From contig RCTD01000012.1 in NCBI GenBank assembly GCA_014898415.1, forward strand, positions 1,054,001 to 1,118,000: a stretch of 64,000 nucleotides of DNA. The letters run 5' to 3'. The notes beneath the pieces are model-generated. The model was not told the DNA's origin, made no database searches, and was given only the letters and a program-made list of their open reading frames with translations. Positions 41,508 to 55,630 of the stretch are shown one piece after another (positions within the stretch are counted from its first letter, which is position 1; every line of letters starts with the position of its first letter). Origin of the DNA: Stromatinia cepivora (Eukaryota; Ascomycota; Leotiomycetes; Helotiales; Sclerotiniaceae). The translations under genes were made by a program, and so were the position numbers.

Positions 41508-44500
41508 GAATAATCCATTGACGGGACTATAAATCTATAAATCCTTTATAAATCGATTAAATGAATATATAAAGTACAGCAATCTTTGTAATAATTAAAT
41601 TTCCTTTACAAAATACTTTGATTAATTATTCCAATATATATACTTCCTTTTGGAATATTGAAATTGATCAATTGAAATAATTTCTAAATCACTTTTATAT
41701 ATATTATAAAGAATATCAATAATACAATTAATAAACTTATACTTCATATTCTCTATATCAATATATTCAATAAAATCGGGATCTATATTATTATTACAAA
41801 TATTTCCTTAAACAATATCAATATCTTTACTTACAAAATATAATTATTTTTTAATAAAAAAATCGACTTCTTCAATTTCTTCAATAAAAAAATCGATCGA
41901 TATTTGTATATCTTTATTATATACCTTATCCTTATTATTTAAAGAATTAAATAGATTGAATAATCCTAAATCGATTTCTTTATTCCCATTATCATCCTTT
42001 AAATCTATATCTATTCCCAAAACCAATTTGTTTGTAAACAATAGATCTAAAATATACTTAATAAATAAATCAAAGACTTTTTAATTTATAAAAATAAGTA
42101 AATGAATAAAATCTTTATGATTATCCTTATTTTGAATAATCGTTCTATTCATTTCAATATAATCTTGTAAATCAAAAATTTTAACAAATTGTTTAAACTC
42201 TTTTGTAATATAAATATCGATTATTCGATTGATAAAGTTTATATAATAAATAAATTCCTTATTGAATATTATATTTCGAATAATAATAATTCTATCGAAC
42301 TTGGATATTCATATATAATAGATTAGTATGACTGGGATATAGTCTACTAAATACCTAATATATATTCAAGGATTGATTTTGTATTATTTCCTATTAATTC
42401 TAGTTTCTCTATTCTTATTCAAAAAGTAAATTTGATATCCATATTAATAGATTCTGTTTCAATTGAAATAAAGATCGTTAAATATTTTTTTTATAAATAA
42501 AGAATTATTTTTACAAAGATAGTTACAGAATTATATATTGAATATCTTATTGAATAATTTAAAGGATTTAATTTTAAAAGGATTTATATTATATAAATAA
42601 ATAGTAGTTTATATCATTTCTATTCACAATTTGTCCAATAAACCTATTATAATCCGTATTTTTATCTATTTTGTAATTATTTCTTATTCTATATATTCTA
42701 ATCCTTTATTAGATTTATATATATAAAACAAAAATAATTCGAATTCAATACCTTCTTATTTGATCCATTTCTCAAATAATATTACTTTTATAACTTCAAT
42801 AATAAATATATTATTATTCTACTTGATCATTATAATTATTAAACTATACTTATAATAAATTCAAGTTATAAAGCTTTGAATGATTACAAATACTTCATCA
42901 TATATTTTGCAATAGATTGAATATAAAAAGATCTTATCACAATATATTTCTTTGATCAATAAAAGTTATAATATATTATTATACCCTTTATCGAAATCAA
43001 AAAGATTCTATTGGATTTTATAAAAAGATCAAGATAACTAGCGATTACTTGAAATATAAGAAATGATTTGCTTTATATAAATACAAATATAATCGGTATA
43101 ATTGAAATGAATGATATCTTTTATTTTGATATTTTATATTACAAATATTAAATATTCAAGAGTTTTTTTCTCTAAATGCCTGAAATATTTATACTATATT
43201 TCATTTATATCTTTTCTTAAAAAAAATGGTTTACGAAAATAATAGAATACTTTGTTTATTTTTCTATTTATTGTTAAATATATTATAAAAAAATTGTTTA
43301 TAAAAATAAATAAAAAATATTTGAATAAATAAAAAATGATTTATATTCTAAGAATATAAGATTTTCAATATAAATATATTAAGCAATTATTATACTATTT
43401 GTATAATCTCCTTTACAAAAAGTATAATTATATTTTGAGAATTATAAGCCAGCTTTCTCTAATCGAGTTTTCGAAACGATATTAATATAAAAGCCAAAAA
43501 TGAATATTATATTATTCAAAATCAAATCACTATTAGAATAACCTTCTCTCTTAATAATCCCTTTGATAATACGAACCCTATATTTTAGGACTTAAAAACT
43601 GAAAGTGCCTGTTTCTATAAGATCATTAAAATCGAATAATCGATATCGATAATCATTTAATAGAAATATATCATTTACAATATATATAGCATTACAATTA
43701 TCGAGTAAAATATTATTAAACAGATAATATACTTTTATTATTGTAAAATATATCTTTGATTGATTGTATTGAATATCCAAGATAATAGTATTAATTGAAG
43801 ATCCTAAAGGATTAATAGAATTTTTCATTTATTTCCTTTTGATCTAATGAAAATAAAATTGCTTCCATGAATATGATTTTGCTCGATCCTTAATTACTTG
43901 TAGTTTATTTTTACTGAATACTCTTTTGAACAATAGATTGATCCTTTCGATAAATCTTAATTTTATAACTTTGTAATTATAAATAGTATAATTATAACCA
44001 ATTCCATTATTTAATTTAGATTTAATTTTACAAAAATATTCCTAAATCTTCTTAATCCTTTGATTATTTTTAGAATTAATACTCTTTTTATTCTTTTTAG
44101 ATTTTTTTATCATTTTAAGAAAAAATAAGTATAGAATATATTCCTCCTTTAGCTTTTAAAGAAATAGAATCCTAAAAAACTAATCCTTCAAAAACATTTC
44201 CGAATTGTTTAAATAAAAGATTGGATAATTCAAACTAATTATTTATTTCGATTTATATAATCATAATATTTATCCAAATTGAATGCATCCTAGTATCAAT
44301 AGTTTGTAGAAAAATGTTGATAACGATTTTATCCTGTATTTTAGTAATCTTATATACGAAAACTTTAATGTAGATTATAATCCAATCCTTATACCATTTG
44401 ACAGAATTGATTCTACTAAATAAGGTTTGTATTAAAACAGATCGATATTCTTGTAATATTGCAAACTTAATAGTAATTATTATAAATATAAGCTTCTTTT

Positions 44501-47325
44501 TGAATATATTGATGATTATCTTGAATAGAAGAATTGTAATACTTTGATTGAAAATGAATAACTTTATAAGATATATTTGATCAATTAATGATTCGATTTA
44601 TTTGTAAACATTCCAGAAAACTTTATAATTCTGTATATATTCTTGTTGTTGGTATCGATATTTCAATTGGAAAAAGGTAAGCTCGAAAAAGATTTCTTGA
44701 AAGATAATTGAGAATAAAGTAATAAATTTATTAGAAATAAATCCCGATATATTATTATCAAAATCTTTCATTTTTATATCTTCACTAATATCTTTTCTAA
44801 ATTGAATTATTATAAAATATTCCAAGAATTCTTTTTGATATTGAATTTGTTTCTTTTGATTATATTTGATTTAGAAATCGATAATAGAAAATAAAATAGA
44901 TGATTTGATTAAAAGCTAATCGATTTGAATACAGATAGATTTACTCATCAAATCGGAATTTGGAATGGATATTGTTGATATAAAAACAAACGGATTGTTC
45001 TCTAGATTGATTGAATCCTAGATTCCTTGAATTTGATATTTATTTTTCAAATATAAATATTATTCTGATTATTAAATATAAATTATAAAAAGAAGATCAT
45101 TTTGATCTTTTATTATATTAAATAAAAATAATTGAATTAATATAAATATTAAATTATAAATAAAATAGAAATAATATTTTAAAAATGATTCTTTAAGTAT
45201 TTAATAATTATTAGATAAAAAGTTATATAGATTTAAAGATTATTAGGTTTATAATTATCATGGGATAGTATAATTATAAAGTACTTTCAGAGATCAGAGA
45301 ATAGATGATACATATGATTAATAGAATAAAAAAATTGAATGATTTACCCTTGATTATATAAATCAAGAGCTGTATATATAGAACAAATAAATAATTATTT
45401 AGCCAATATACATCTTAATTAGATTAGATCTTTGTTTATTAGTATATCAGGATCATCTTATCAATTCGTAGATTGATAAGGGCTAGTAGATTCTTTATTC
45501 CAATTGGAAAGTATACGCTTTGATCCTTCATAAGATACAGGGGATCACAGGGCTTTCCGTGACATCTTTTGCTTTCGATTCTTCTTTTTTGGATCTTTCG
45601 ATTCTTATTTCAATGAATTCTCCTTTTTTTTAGGCAGATTCGGATATTGTTAATAGAATACCTTTAACTTTTCAGAGTAATTAAGATTTGTTTTTAATTC
45701 CTATGAATTTTCGGTATATAAATAATCTAATTATTTGATTAAATATTTGATTATATCTTTAATATATTTATAATTTAGTATTATTTCGATATTATATATA
45801 GTGTTCGAATTGATTAATTCGATTTCTGTTAATAGCATATTCAGCGTTTCTGATGATATTAATTCGAATAAGGATATATGGAATATTAGATGAATATTTA
45901 TTGTATCTAATAGGTTTAATTGATAATTAATGATTCCTATTATCTTATCAATTTTGAATAATCTTAATTTCTTGTAATTGAGTTTATTACTTGGTTTTTT
46001 GATTTCTATATTTTATTGTAATAAATAAACTTTATCCCTTTTTTTAAATATAGATTTTATATTATATTTTGTATTATAATAAACTATTATTCTGGATAAT
46101 ATAAATCTTAAATTAAAAGTAAATTGTTTTTGTAAATTCTTTAATTGTTCGATTTATATTATTATTGATTCAGTATTAACTTTTTGTAATATCGATATTT
46201 AATATATTTTAGGATTAAATCCAAAGTTAATATATATTAATATAATCTTTGTGATTTCTGTTTCTGATATATTATATATGAATTATATTATAAATAATAA
46301 TTCTATCTAATTGTTCTATTGATAATTTATATAGTATTTAAGATATACTTTTATTGTTTGATTGATTCTTTTGATTTATTTATCTATTTGTAAATAGAAG
46401 ATTATCAATAGCTTTCTTTTAATATCTATTAATATTAATAAAGTAATCTAGAATTTCGAGGTAAAGAATTTGTTTTTATTCGAGATTATCTTATCTGATA
46501 TTTTGTGAATATTTATTATAATCCTAAAGAATATATATATTAGCTGTTTAATAATCTATATTTCTTTGAATAATATTATATATACAAATTTTATTAATCT
46601 ATTTATTATATTGAATATTATATTATATTCAATTCCTATAATAGAGTCTTTCGAAAGTGGTAATTTAATTATAAACTTCTATAATTGAGAAAGTATATTT
46701 GAGATCTGGAGCTATTTATATAGAATATATCTAAAGGATTTATTCTATATATAAATATCATAATTTCTAACAATTCCTTTCATTATCATTTTTATTTATA
46801 AAAAATAATTGATTTTCTATATTCTTATAAATATTCTTATAATTCCTTGATATCTGTATAGAAGCAATCTATATTATTCCATTACAAATTCCTTAATTAT
46901 TCGATTAAGAATATATACTTTTTTATAAAAGTATATTATATTATTTTTTATTGTGAATTTTAGCTTTGTTACCTTAAATATATATATTGTTATAGTATCA
47001 TTACTATAATATAATTGAATTTAATTCTTTAAATGATTGTTTTTCAATATATAAATAATTGCAAATTATAATGTATTATAAATTAATAATTCATCTTCCT
47101 ATTTGAATATAATATATAATTTATATAACTTGTTTTCTTGATATTCCGGTTTTCGATTGAAAATATTAGTTTTAGTGTTTTCTGATCCTTTAATATATAA
47201 AATCTTAAAATTGTAATTAATTATAATTTCCAATTATTTAATTTATTATTTATTTAATTATTTTGTTATAATGAAATAAATCAAATTTTTATAATTTATA
47301 TATATCTATATTATATTAACTTTTG
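41508..47325 (-). mobile_element. Heavily mutated retrotransposon remnants, probably copia, minus strand
   Basis: Very AT-rich DNA with no long open frame. On the minus strand 43592-43828 reads LLDNCNAIYIVNDIFLLNDY, which resembles a decayed copia protease region (LLDxG...). Neighbouring minus-strand pieces near 43.85-43.9 kb resemble sequence at 63.5 kb in another copia copy. The part from 45.6 to 47.3 kb cannot be assigned. Confidence 0.45.
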
Positions 47326-48090
47326 GTGCAGGAAGTAGTAGTATTGTTGACTATATAAATTGAACTAAGAATCTGTTATTCTAATAAAAATAGAATTGAG
47401 ATTATTCCCAAATATAATCTGTATACCATTATAATTATATAATTTCAATTCTAATTCTATAATAATTTTATTTCCAATACTCTTTTATTGAGAATATCCT
47501 ATTCGATCTTCTTAGATTATTAATCCTAACATTTTCTTAAACTTTTCGAAAACAATCTTTATATAAGATTTCATCATTCCATCAACAATTATATTATATA
47601 TATTGATATAATTAATAACGATTTTCTCCTTTTTTATCAAATCCTTAATAAAATAATAATTGATATCTATATATTTAAATTATTTATATAAATATAGATT
47701 CTTGATTAAAACTAAAACATTTTAATTATTATTAAGTATCTAAATAATATCTCCATTCTTTTCAATATAATTTGATTTGAATAGATCTTTAAGTATTTAT
47801 ACAATCTATCTTTTTTATTTGATAAATATTGCTATTGTAATATATTCTGATTTTGTATTAAAGATAATTATAAATATTTGTTTCTTGTTAATTTATAATA
47901 TAGGGCTTTTATAGAATATCATAACTCCTTTTGAAATACTTTTTCGATTATATTTGTTATTAATCCAATCTATATTTGTATATATCTTTATTGTATTATC
48001 AAATATATTATATTCTTTATAAATATCAGATTATACTTCTTTTGATCCGAATTATAACTTTTATTTGATTGTTAATTATAAATATTATAT
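47326..48090 (-). mobile_element. Copia copy Y, 3' part (RNase H side)
   Basis: Starts TTAACTTTTGGTGCAGGAAG and aligns along its length with 60916-61690, differing mostly by C/T and G/A changes. It is interrupted at 48090 by the gypsy element and continues at 59308. Confidence 0.85.
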
Positions 48091-48381
48091 TGTGAGAGAG
48101 TTGGGGTATCAAGGCCTAACACGTAGCTAGTTCGTAGTCATATGGTCACATGACTCTTCGTAATTAGATATAAGAGAGGGCTCTGCTCCCCTTTTCTTGA
48201 AGGAAATCAATTGTTTTTTATTAATCTTTTTATATCCCATTTGTGTATAATCCAAACTATTGTCTAAATCTACTAGTTTTACTACTTGAAGTCTTTACAA
48301 TATAATCTGATCAGTTCCAATTCCTATTTTCCTTTGTAGTGTGCTATTGGGATGTATATATCTCGATCTATTTCTTTCATA
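48091..48381 (+). repeat. 5' LTR of gypsy element
   Basis: Begins TGTGAGAGAGTTGGGG and ends TTTCATA. The same positions in the 3' LTR begin TATAAAAAAATTGGGG (every early G changed to A) and end TTCACA. Confidence 0.9.
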
Positions 48382-48978
48382 ATAATAATTTACATAAAGA
48401 TTCGAATTATATGGTTTATATTATACAAATATATCTGCAAGGAAATTATAATTGAAAAGAAAGTAAAATTAGTAGTTTGTAAATAAAAGGAATGGGATTG
48501 ACCCTGAAAGGATAACCTTTTCAAAAATATGGGATTGTTAAGTTTTAAGTAAGAAAGTTTTGATTATCGAAGCTTCCTTACTTGTGTTCATCTATTATAT
48601 CGAAAACAAGTTATTTTTCAGCAAAATTATTATTCTATTTTCCATATTGAAAGGAATATATCGACGAAGATTTTATTCAGGAATGCAGCTAATAATGCTA
48701 AAAGTATATTAAAATTCCAAATATAGTGGAGTCTTCATTTGTAAATGAGTTATTTATCTTTGCGAGTAAGAAAACTCTAATCCCGAGGACAACCTTGATT
48801 GAATACGATTAATTATATTGAAGGATTTTGAATGTCTTATATACCTTTAGAGTTATTTGAATATCTAAATATATATTAAAGCAATAGAAAGGATTAAATA
48901 TAATATATTAAATTACCATTTTTAATATTAATAACCAAAAATTTAAGATATATTTTAAAAAACTTTTAGCTGAAGGGT

Positions 48979-51273
48979 TTGAGATTTATATATTTCTTTG
49001 GAAAAAGAAAAACTCTGGGAAGAATTATATATACTTTTCTCTTTCTTTTGGAGATTTATCAAAGAAAAATTATGAATACTGAAAGTTATCGAAAACCAAA
49101 CATTGAATTAGATTTTAATGAATCGAATATTTTTCAATCAAGTTATAATAATATAATGAATAACTTTGATCTATCTACAAAATTGAATCTTCTATAAAAT
49201 ACTCTTTAAAGATTAAAGAATAGTATTATTACTTCAATTATCGATCCTCTTAAATCCATCGAAGAATTCTTTATTAATAATAATGGAAATCCTATTAAAA
49301 AAGAAGAAAAAATAAAAAAAACTAAAAAAGAAAAAGAATTAAACTAATAACAACAAAACCTATCAAAAATTCCATTTACTATTTGCACTAAAGATTATAT
49401 ATATATATTCTCTATTATACTATATATTAGAAATATTGCTATCCCCATTTTCAACAGAATCGATATATTTGATTTCTTTACAATTTGGGATGCCTTATAA
49501 GTTGATTACGGTATATCCGATAAGGAAATACGAATTCGATTTCTTTGATACTACAATTATACCATTGTTATTCAAATCAAATTTATACCAGAATATAACT
49601 TTATTAGATACAATTAGAAAGGAGGATTGAAATCAATATTACTTCAATGTTTTTGCAATTATGATATTTAGTAAATAATAAATATTCGAGATTTTCTTGA
49701 TCAATTTGTTGATAATTAATGTAATAAGAATGAAGGGGATTATAATGTAAACCCAATAATAATGAAGGATTATATTGTTAAATTTGTATTTTCGGTTATT
49801 TAATTCATTGATAATTATATAATTATCAAATTCGAAGTTGGAAGGATGTTCCTGTATAACTTGTATATTCAAATGGGAAAGAAGATTGTTAGATAGTTTA
49901 AAGTTGATTTCGATAATCTTGTTTCTATGAATTTCAAGAGAATGATAAACGAAACTTACAAATAGTGCTTTTTTGAAGATTCTATCATCCGAATTTATGA
50001 AAGATCTAAGTTTCATTAGGTTATTGTTTCCCAGGTTGTATATGAATATATAAAAACCCTATTTATCTTCGATGCCAGTATAAAACCTTATTCTCAAGGA
50101 TAAAAGATAAAGGACGCTATAGATAAAATCATTAACCTTTTAGATAAATTCAGTATAAATCATTTAAGGACGAAAGTCAAAGGTACAAAGGACTCGAAGT
50201 TATTCTTCTTGCTATTACAATGTTAAACTATTTATCGAAAAAGTAATACAAGATACGATAACTATCCCATTCAGGATGAATAGAAGGGAATTCTTCTTAA
50301 TATAAATAGAACTTATAAGAAAGATTATCTCTATTACTATTACTTTGGAAGATTTCTTTATAATAATGATTATATTATGAAACAAAATTGCTCTAAAAAG
50401 ATCGATGATATTAATATTAGATTATATTATTATAACGAATATAGAGTCTTTATATTTAATCTTAAAGGATATTCCAATCCTTCCCCAATCTTCAAGTAAA
50501 AGGATTCTTTAAAGAATCATCAGATTGAAATACACACAAAAACTTATAAGCTTGACTAATAAGAGAAATGATTGAAGAAATTCAATATTGAAGATGATTT
50601 GCCGAATTTTGGAGTCTCTAATATTGAAATCGTAAAGGATATATTTGTAAATAATATCAACTATCGAGGAGAGGAAATTATCAATATCAATATAACTATC
50701 CAATTTAAAGAAGTTTTAAGGCTACAAAGTCGATTATCTAAAAAATCCAAATCGATAGGATAGAGTAAAATTGATAAGCCTTAAAAATCGTTAAATACTT
50801 TTTGAAAAATATTGCTCAAAACAATGGATCAAATTGAAAGGGAAAGGCTAAAGAAAGAATTCTCCAATAAAAATGAAATTATGAATATTAACGAAAACGA
50901 AAAAGACGAAGTAGAAGAATCTCAGGAAGGGGAGGGCCTTTCTGAACCCGATGAGAATGATATAATGTAAGAGGATAAAATATTCAACTTTTGTATTAGA
51001 TTTTCAAAAATAAAGAAGCAAACATTAATCATTGTTTATACCACAGAATCCCTAATAGAAATCTTGAAACGGATTTGCAAAATCGAAATCCCAATAACAA
51101 TTGGGATTGTCTTTATATATATACTAAATCTTTTTAAACAAATTTTCAAGAAAGTATTAATCGCAGATATCGAAGAACGAAGAGAGCTTTTCAGAAATTC
51201 AGAAATTCCTATCGAAAAAGTTGCAATAGTTTTAGTAATTATTAATCATTTAAATACTTTCTTTAGTTATTAA
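48979..51273 (+). pseudogene. Probable Gag region of gypsy element
   Basis: Broken plus-strand frames, for example 48979-49197, 50572-50763 and 51064-51273, lie between the LTR and protease where Gag belongs. No zinc knuckle survives that I could see. Assigned by position. Confidence 0.45.
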
Positions 51274-51315
51274 TCAAAAGAAATATACAATATATCTATT
51301 ATCATTGTAATCTTT

Positions 51316-51624
51316 GTGGGTAAGAATATCAAAATTAGTAGTATTATCGATTCGGGATCGATAATCAATATAATGAACTTGAAAGTTGCAAAAGAATTGG
51401 AATTTACAATATACGAATATAAAACGATAATAATTATTCTTGATAGAAGTACCATTATTTTGTATGGATTGATTGAAGATATAGAAATCAATTTTGGAAA
51501 AATTAAGAACATCATCGATATTTTCGTTTTGAATAATACTAAAGATTTATTGCTATTAGGGATGTTATATCTGTTTATAAGAAAGATCAATTTTGAATAC
51601 AAAAAAGATAAACAGATTGTATAG
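51316..51624 (+). pseudogene. Gypsy retropepsin domain remnant
   Basis: The frame includes IIDSGSIINIMNLKVAKELE and, downstream, LLLLGMLYLF, corresponding to the aspartic-protease DSG site and the later hydrophobic GxxWL-type segment of gypsy proteases. Confidence 0.75.
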
Positions 51625-52169
51625 ATTATTAATAATAATGATGTTAATAAGATTAATTATTGAATGATTGGATCAAAATGCAAAACAAATGTTATAAAAA
51701 CTGATCTTAAAAAACCGGGAAAAGAATAAACAATACAAATCCTAAGGATTATATTAATGATTTCCCAAAAATCCTAAATGCTATCAAAAGTGAAAAGAAA
51801 TTTGAAGAATTTGTTAAAAACTATTTCCCAGAATTCCTAATTGATATTCTAAATTTTAAGACGATCTTAAATTCTGTAAAATTTAACATAGATATCGTTT
51901 GAATTGATTTTGATTTTGATATTGAAGATATATTTAATAATATTAAAGATTCGGAATTAAAAGGATTTCAGGAATACTTTATTGTTAATAATATTCACTT
52001 CGATTTAGAAGAATTTAGGGCAGAAAATGATGTTTGGGAGAAACTAATCAATATCAAATCCGAAATTCTTGTTCCGGTCAATAGTATATATAAGAAAAAG
52101 AAGAACAAAATAAAACCTTTAAACGAAACAAAATATATTGATGAAGAAATCCCAGAAGATGATCTTAAT

Positions 52170-53640
52170 TGATTAAAATTGGAATATACAAAACATCCTA
52201 AATGTCAATTATCAGATCCCTTTTCGAAGTATTTGATATTATGTTTCAATATTAGATCTGAAGGTTTTCGATTGATATAAAAATGTTTAATATTGTTAGA
52301 TATTGAAGATATATTTTGGGAGTGTGAAAAGGAACTTTTCTTTATATTATTATAGAATCAAAAAACAATGTTAACTTTTGATTGGATAGAAACCAGTAAT
52401 ATCAAATCTTCAATTATTCTGCCATAAATTATCAAGACAATACTATATAAGGCCTGATAAGTTTTTGATTTTATACCCCTTAAAATCCTTTTATTAATAG
52501 TTATTAAAATAATAAAAGATTGTATTAAACAAGATATATTAAAGGAAGAAGAAGGATTATACCGAAACCTTTGGTATCTAATTAAAAAAAACAAGATTAG
52601 TAAATATTGTATTATTATTGTAATAACAAAAGCAAATATTATAATTCTATGAGATACAAATATATCTTCAAATTTAGAGGAATTTGTTGAACAAATAATT
52701 AAATGTTTATTAATATCCTTGATTGATTTCTTCTCTAGATATAATCAAATATCTTTAAATAAGAAGAGTAGAGATATTATTATTGTTATAATCCTTTTTG
52801 GTTTAATAAGGTTCATTATTTTATTATAAGGGGTTATTAATTTGATTGTTCAATTTGTAAGGATTATATTAAGGATATTGTGGGATATTATACTTGATAT
52901 TGTTATATTTTATTTGGATGATATTGAAGTTAAAAATTCTAGAATTCGATATAATGAAGTTGAAGTTGAATTTGGATTAAAGAAATTTGTTGTCGAGTAT
53001 CTGAAAAATCTGGATATTACAATGGAATATATTGAATATGTAGGATATATTATCAGTATCAAATCCAAATGGTATTATAATGGAATCCGAATTGTAGGTT
53101 ATTATATCAATTCTAAAGGAAAAAGTCCTGATATTACCAAAATTATTAAGATACTTGAATAACCACCTTGCTCGAACGATCATGAAGTTAAAATGTTCTT
53201 TGAAATATATGTTTTCTATCAATTTTGGGTAGAGAATTTCGTCATTATTACGGAGTCTTTTTATATATTATTGAAGAAAGATATAGAATTCATTTAGATC
53301 ATTAATCATAATGTTGTAATAACCTTGTTGAAAGATAAATTAACTTTAGTCCTAATCCTTCTTTTATTAACTTATTTATCTAAAACCGGAACCATTGTAT
53401 TCGCTATCGATGTTAGCTTGGTAGAATGGGGAGCTGTTCTAGGTTAAATGTATGATAATAAGTTTTGTACTGTTACTAGGTATGAAAGTGGTATATAGAA
53501 TTATACTGAATGGAATTATAATGCCATTAAAAGAAAATATAGAGAAGTATTCAAAGTTCTATAAAAATATAAAAGAGATCTTTATAATATTCATTTCCTT
53601 TTAAAAATTAATATAAATGTATTTGTAGTTTAATTAAATA
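52170..53640 (+). pseudogene. Gypsy reverse transcriptase / RNase H remnant
   Basis: The YLDDI catalytic motif is visible at about 52908-52922, followed by VGYYINSKGKSPDITKIIKI, the typical end of the palm/thumb. RNase H follows with VFAIDVSLVEWGAVLG and a Tyr/Glu-rich piece NYTEWNYNAIKREYREVFKV. Stops interrupt all parts. Confidence 0.8.
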
Positions 53641-53849
53641 AAGCAGTTATAGATTTATTTAATACTTTGGTTATAAGATGGATTATTTAAATCAAGCTTT
53701 TCGATTTTGATGTTAGATATATTCCTGGAAACAAAAATATTGTTATAAATACCCTGTTACAATAATTGCGAATTGCTTTAGATGATATTGATAAGGAATA
53801 TAAAGAAGATATTGATGATTTGATTATTGTAGATCTGAATTTATTGTGG

Positions 53850-54700
53850 ATAGATCTAATGGTAAGTATAAATGGCTCTAAAATTTTAAGATTATTTCAA
53901 ATTTTGGAAAGTGGAAATGAAAGAATACAAATGATCGTTTAGTATATTATTACATTATGGAAACCTAAAAATATGTCAACAAAGGATTGGCAAGTTTTCA
54001 AAAAGGAAACTTTCAATTTCTATGTAAGAGATTGTTGTTTATTCAGAATCCGGGGAGATGGATTACTTCCTATCTATATAATAGTAGATAATGATTTAGT
54101 CAAAAAGGCAAAAATTATGGTTCGAATATATGAAGAATTGGGTTATAAGGGTTTAAAATTATTATATACTAAAGTGCACAATTATTATTGATGGAATGGG
54201 ATATATAAGGATATAAAAAATTGGGTGACTTTTTGCTCTGTTTATTAATTCAGATTGTTCAAACAAATAAGTGAATTAATGATTATTATTTAAACTTTAG
54301 GTATTTAGCATAAAATTGGTATGGATATTACAAAAATACTTAATAATTATGGATTTAAATATTTTGTTATTTTATAAGAAAATTTGAATAATTGAATGGA
54401 AATTAAAGCCTTATGGAATGCTATCTCAGAAATAATTGCCAAATTCCTTTATGAAATAATCTATCGTTATGGTTTTTTTAGAAAAATTATTGTGGATAGA
54501 GGGTTTGAAAACAAAAACGTTATATTTGTTTATTGCAAAAAGTATGGAATTAATAAAATCAAGATATTAACCTATTATTTATAAACTAATAGAATGGTAG
54601 AAAGAGGTTATTATCTTATTGCGGAAGCATTTTCCCGTTTATTACAAGGAGGGTGTAGATAATTTGAATGATTAGAAATAGTATTATTCGTTGATTATAT
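53850..54700 (+). pseudogene. Gypsy integrase remnant
   Basis: An HHCC-like region (ELGYKGLKLLYTKVHNYY; the usual His now reads Tyr, a C-to-T change) is followed by the DDE core ALWNAISEIIAKFLYEIIYR and FFRKIIVDRGFENKN, ending KYGINKIKILTYYL. Confidence 0.8.
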
Positions 54701-55630
54701 TTTAATTCACAAATTAATAAATAAAATACTGTTTGAATTGATCTATAAACAGAAAACTGTATTGCCTTTTGAAATTACATATACGATTTAAAGGATCTTT
54801 GATTGGGAAAGTATATGAATCTGGAAAGATTTACTAATCATTAGAGTACAATAATTAAAAATGCTAGATGAAGATATTAAAGAAACAATCCTTTGCAAAC
54901 GGTGTTACAGGGAAGATAATAAATTTCGATATGATCTCGATTACAAAATATTGGATAAGAATATTCGAATTGGAGATATAGTTTTATATTACAATTTCTA
55001 ATCAAAAATCGATATATCTTGTAATACAAAATTTACTTTTAAGTGGTATGGATTTTATAAAGTGATAAAGAAGTTGAAGGGTCTTTCTATATACATTTTT
55101 GAAGAAATGGATGGTATTCTATTTGATGGAATTTATACAAATATCTATTTTAAGAAATATGTTTTATGTTTAGATCTTTTTATAGATAATAATTCTAAGG
55201 ATTTATATGAATAAATAGATCAAAAGAATCGAGTTTTTAAGTATTTATAGTTTTCTAAACAAAAGATAACAAATAATCAAGGATTATTTTTTGCCCAATT
55301 GTAAGATAATATAAAATCAGAAGGAAAAAAGCAAATGCAATAAGCTAAAAAGGAGTTATTGTTATAAGCTTTTGATCATCAATTAAGAAGTTCGATAAAG
55401 AAAGTTTTATAATCCTTGAAAAGGGAAGGATATTTGAATCCTTTTTGAAAAAACTTATTATACTATTGATTTTGCTTTTAAACAATTTATGAATAATTCC
55501 TGAATAATATTTGAATAGTTCAATATTTTCTTTTTAAATCTGCTTTTTTTAATAATTTAATTTGAAATTATTAATTCTTTATATATACTTATTTTATTAT
55601 TTATATAAATTTTTATTTAAATTTTAATAT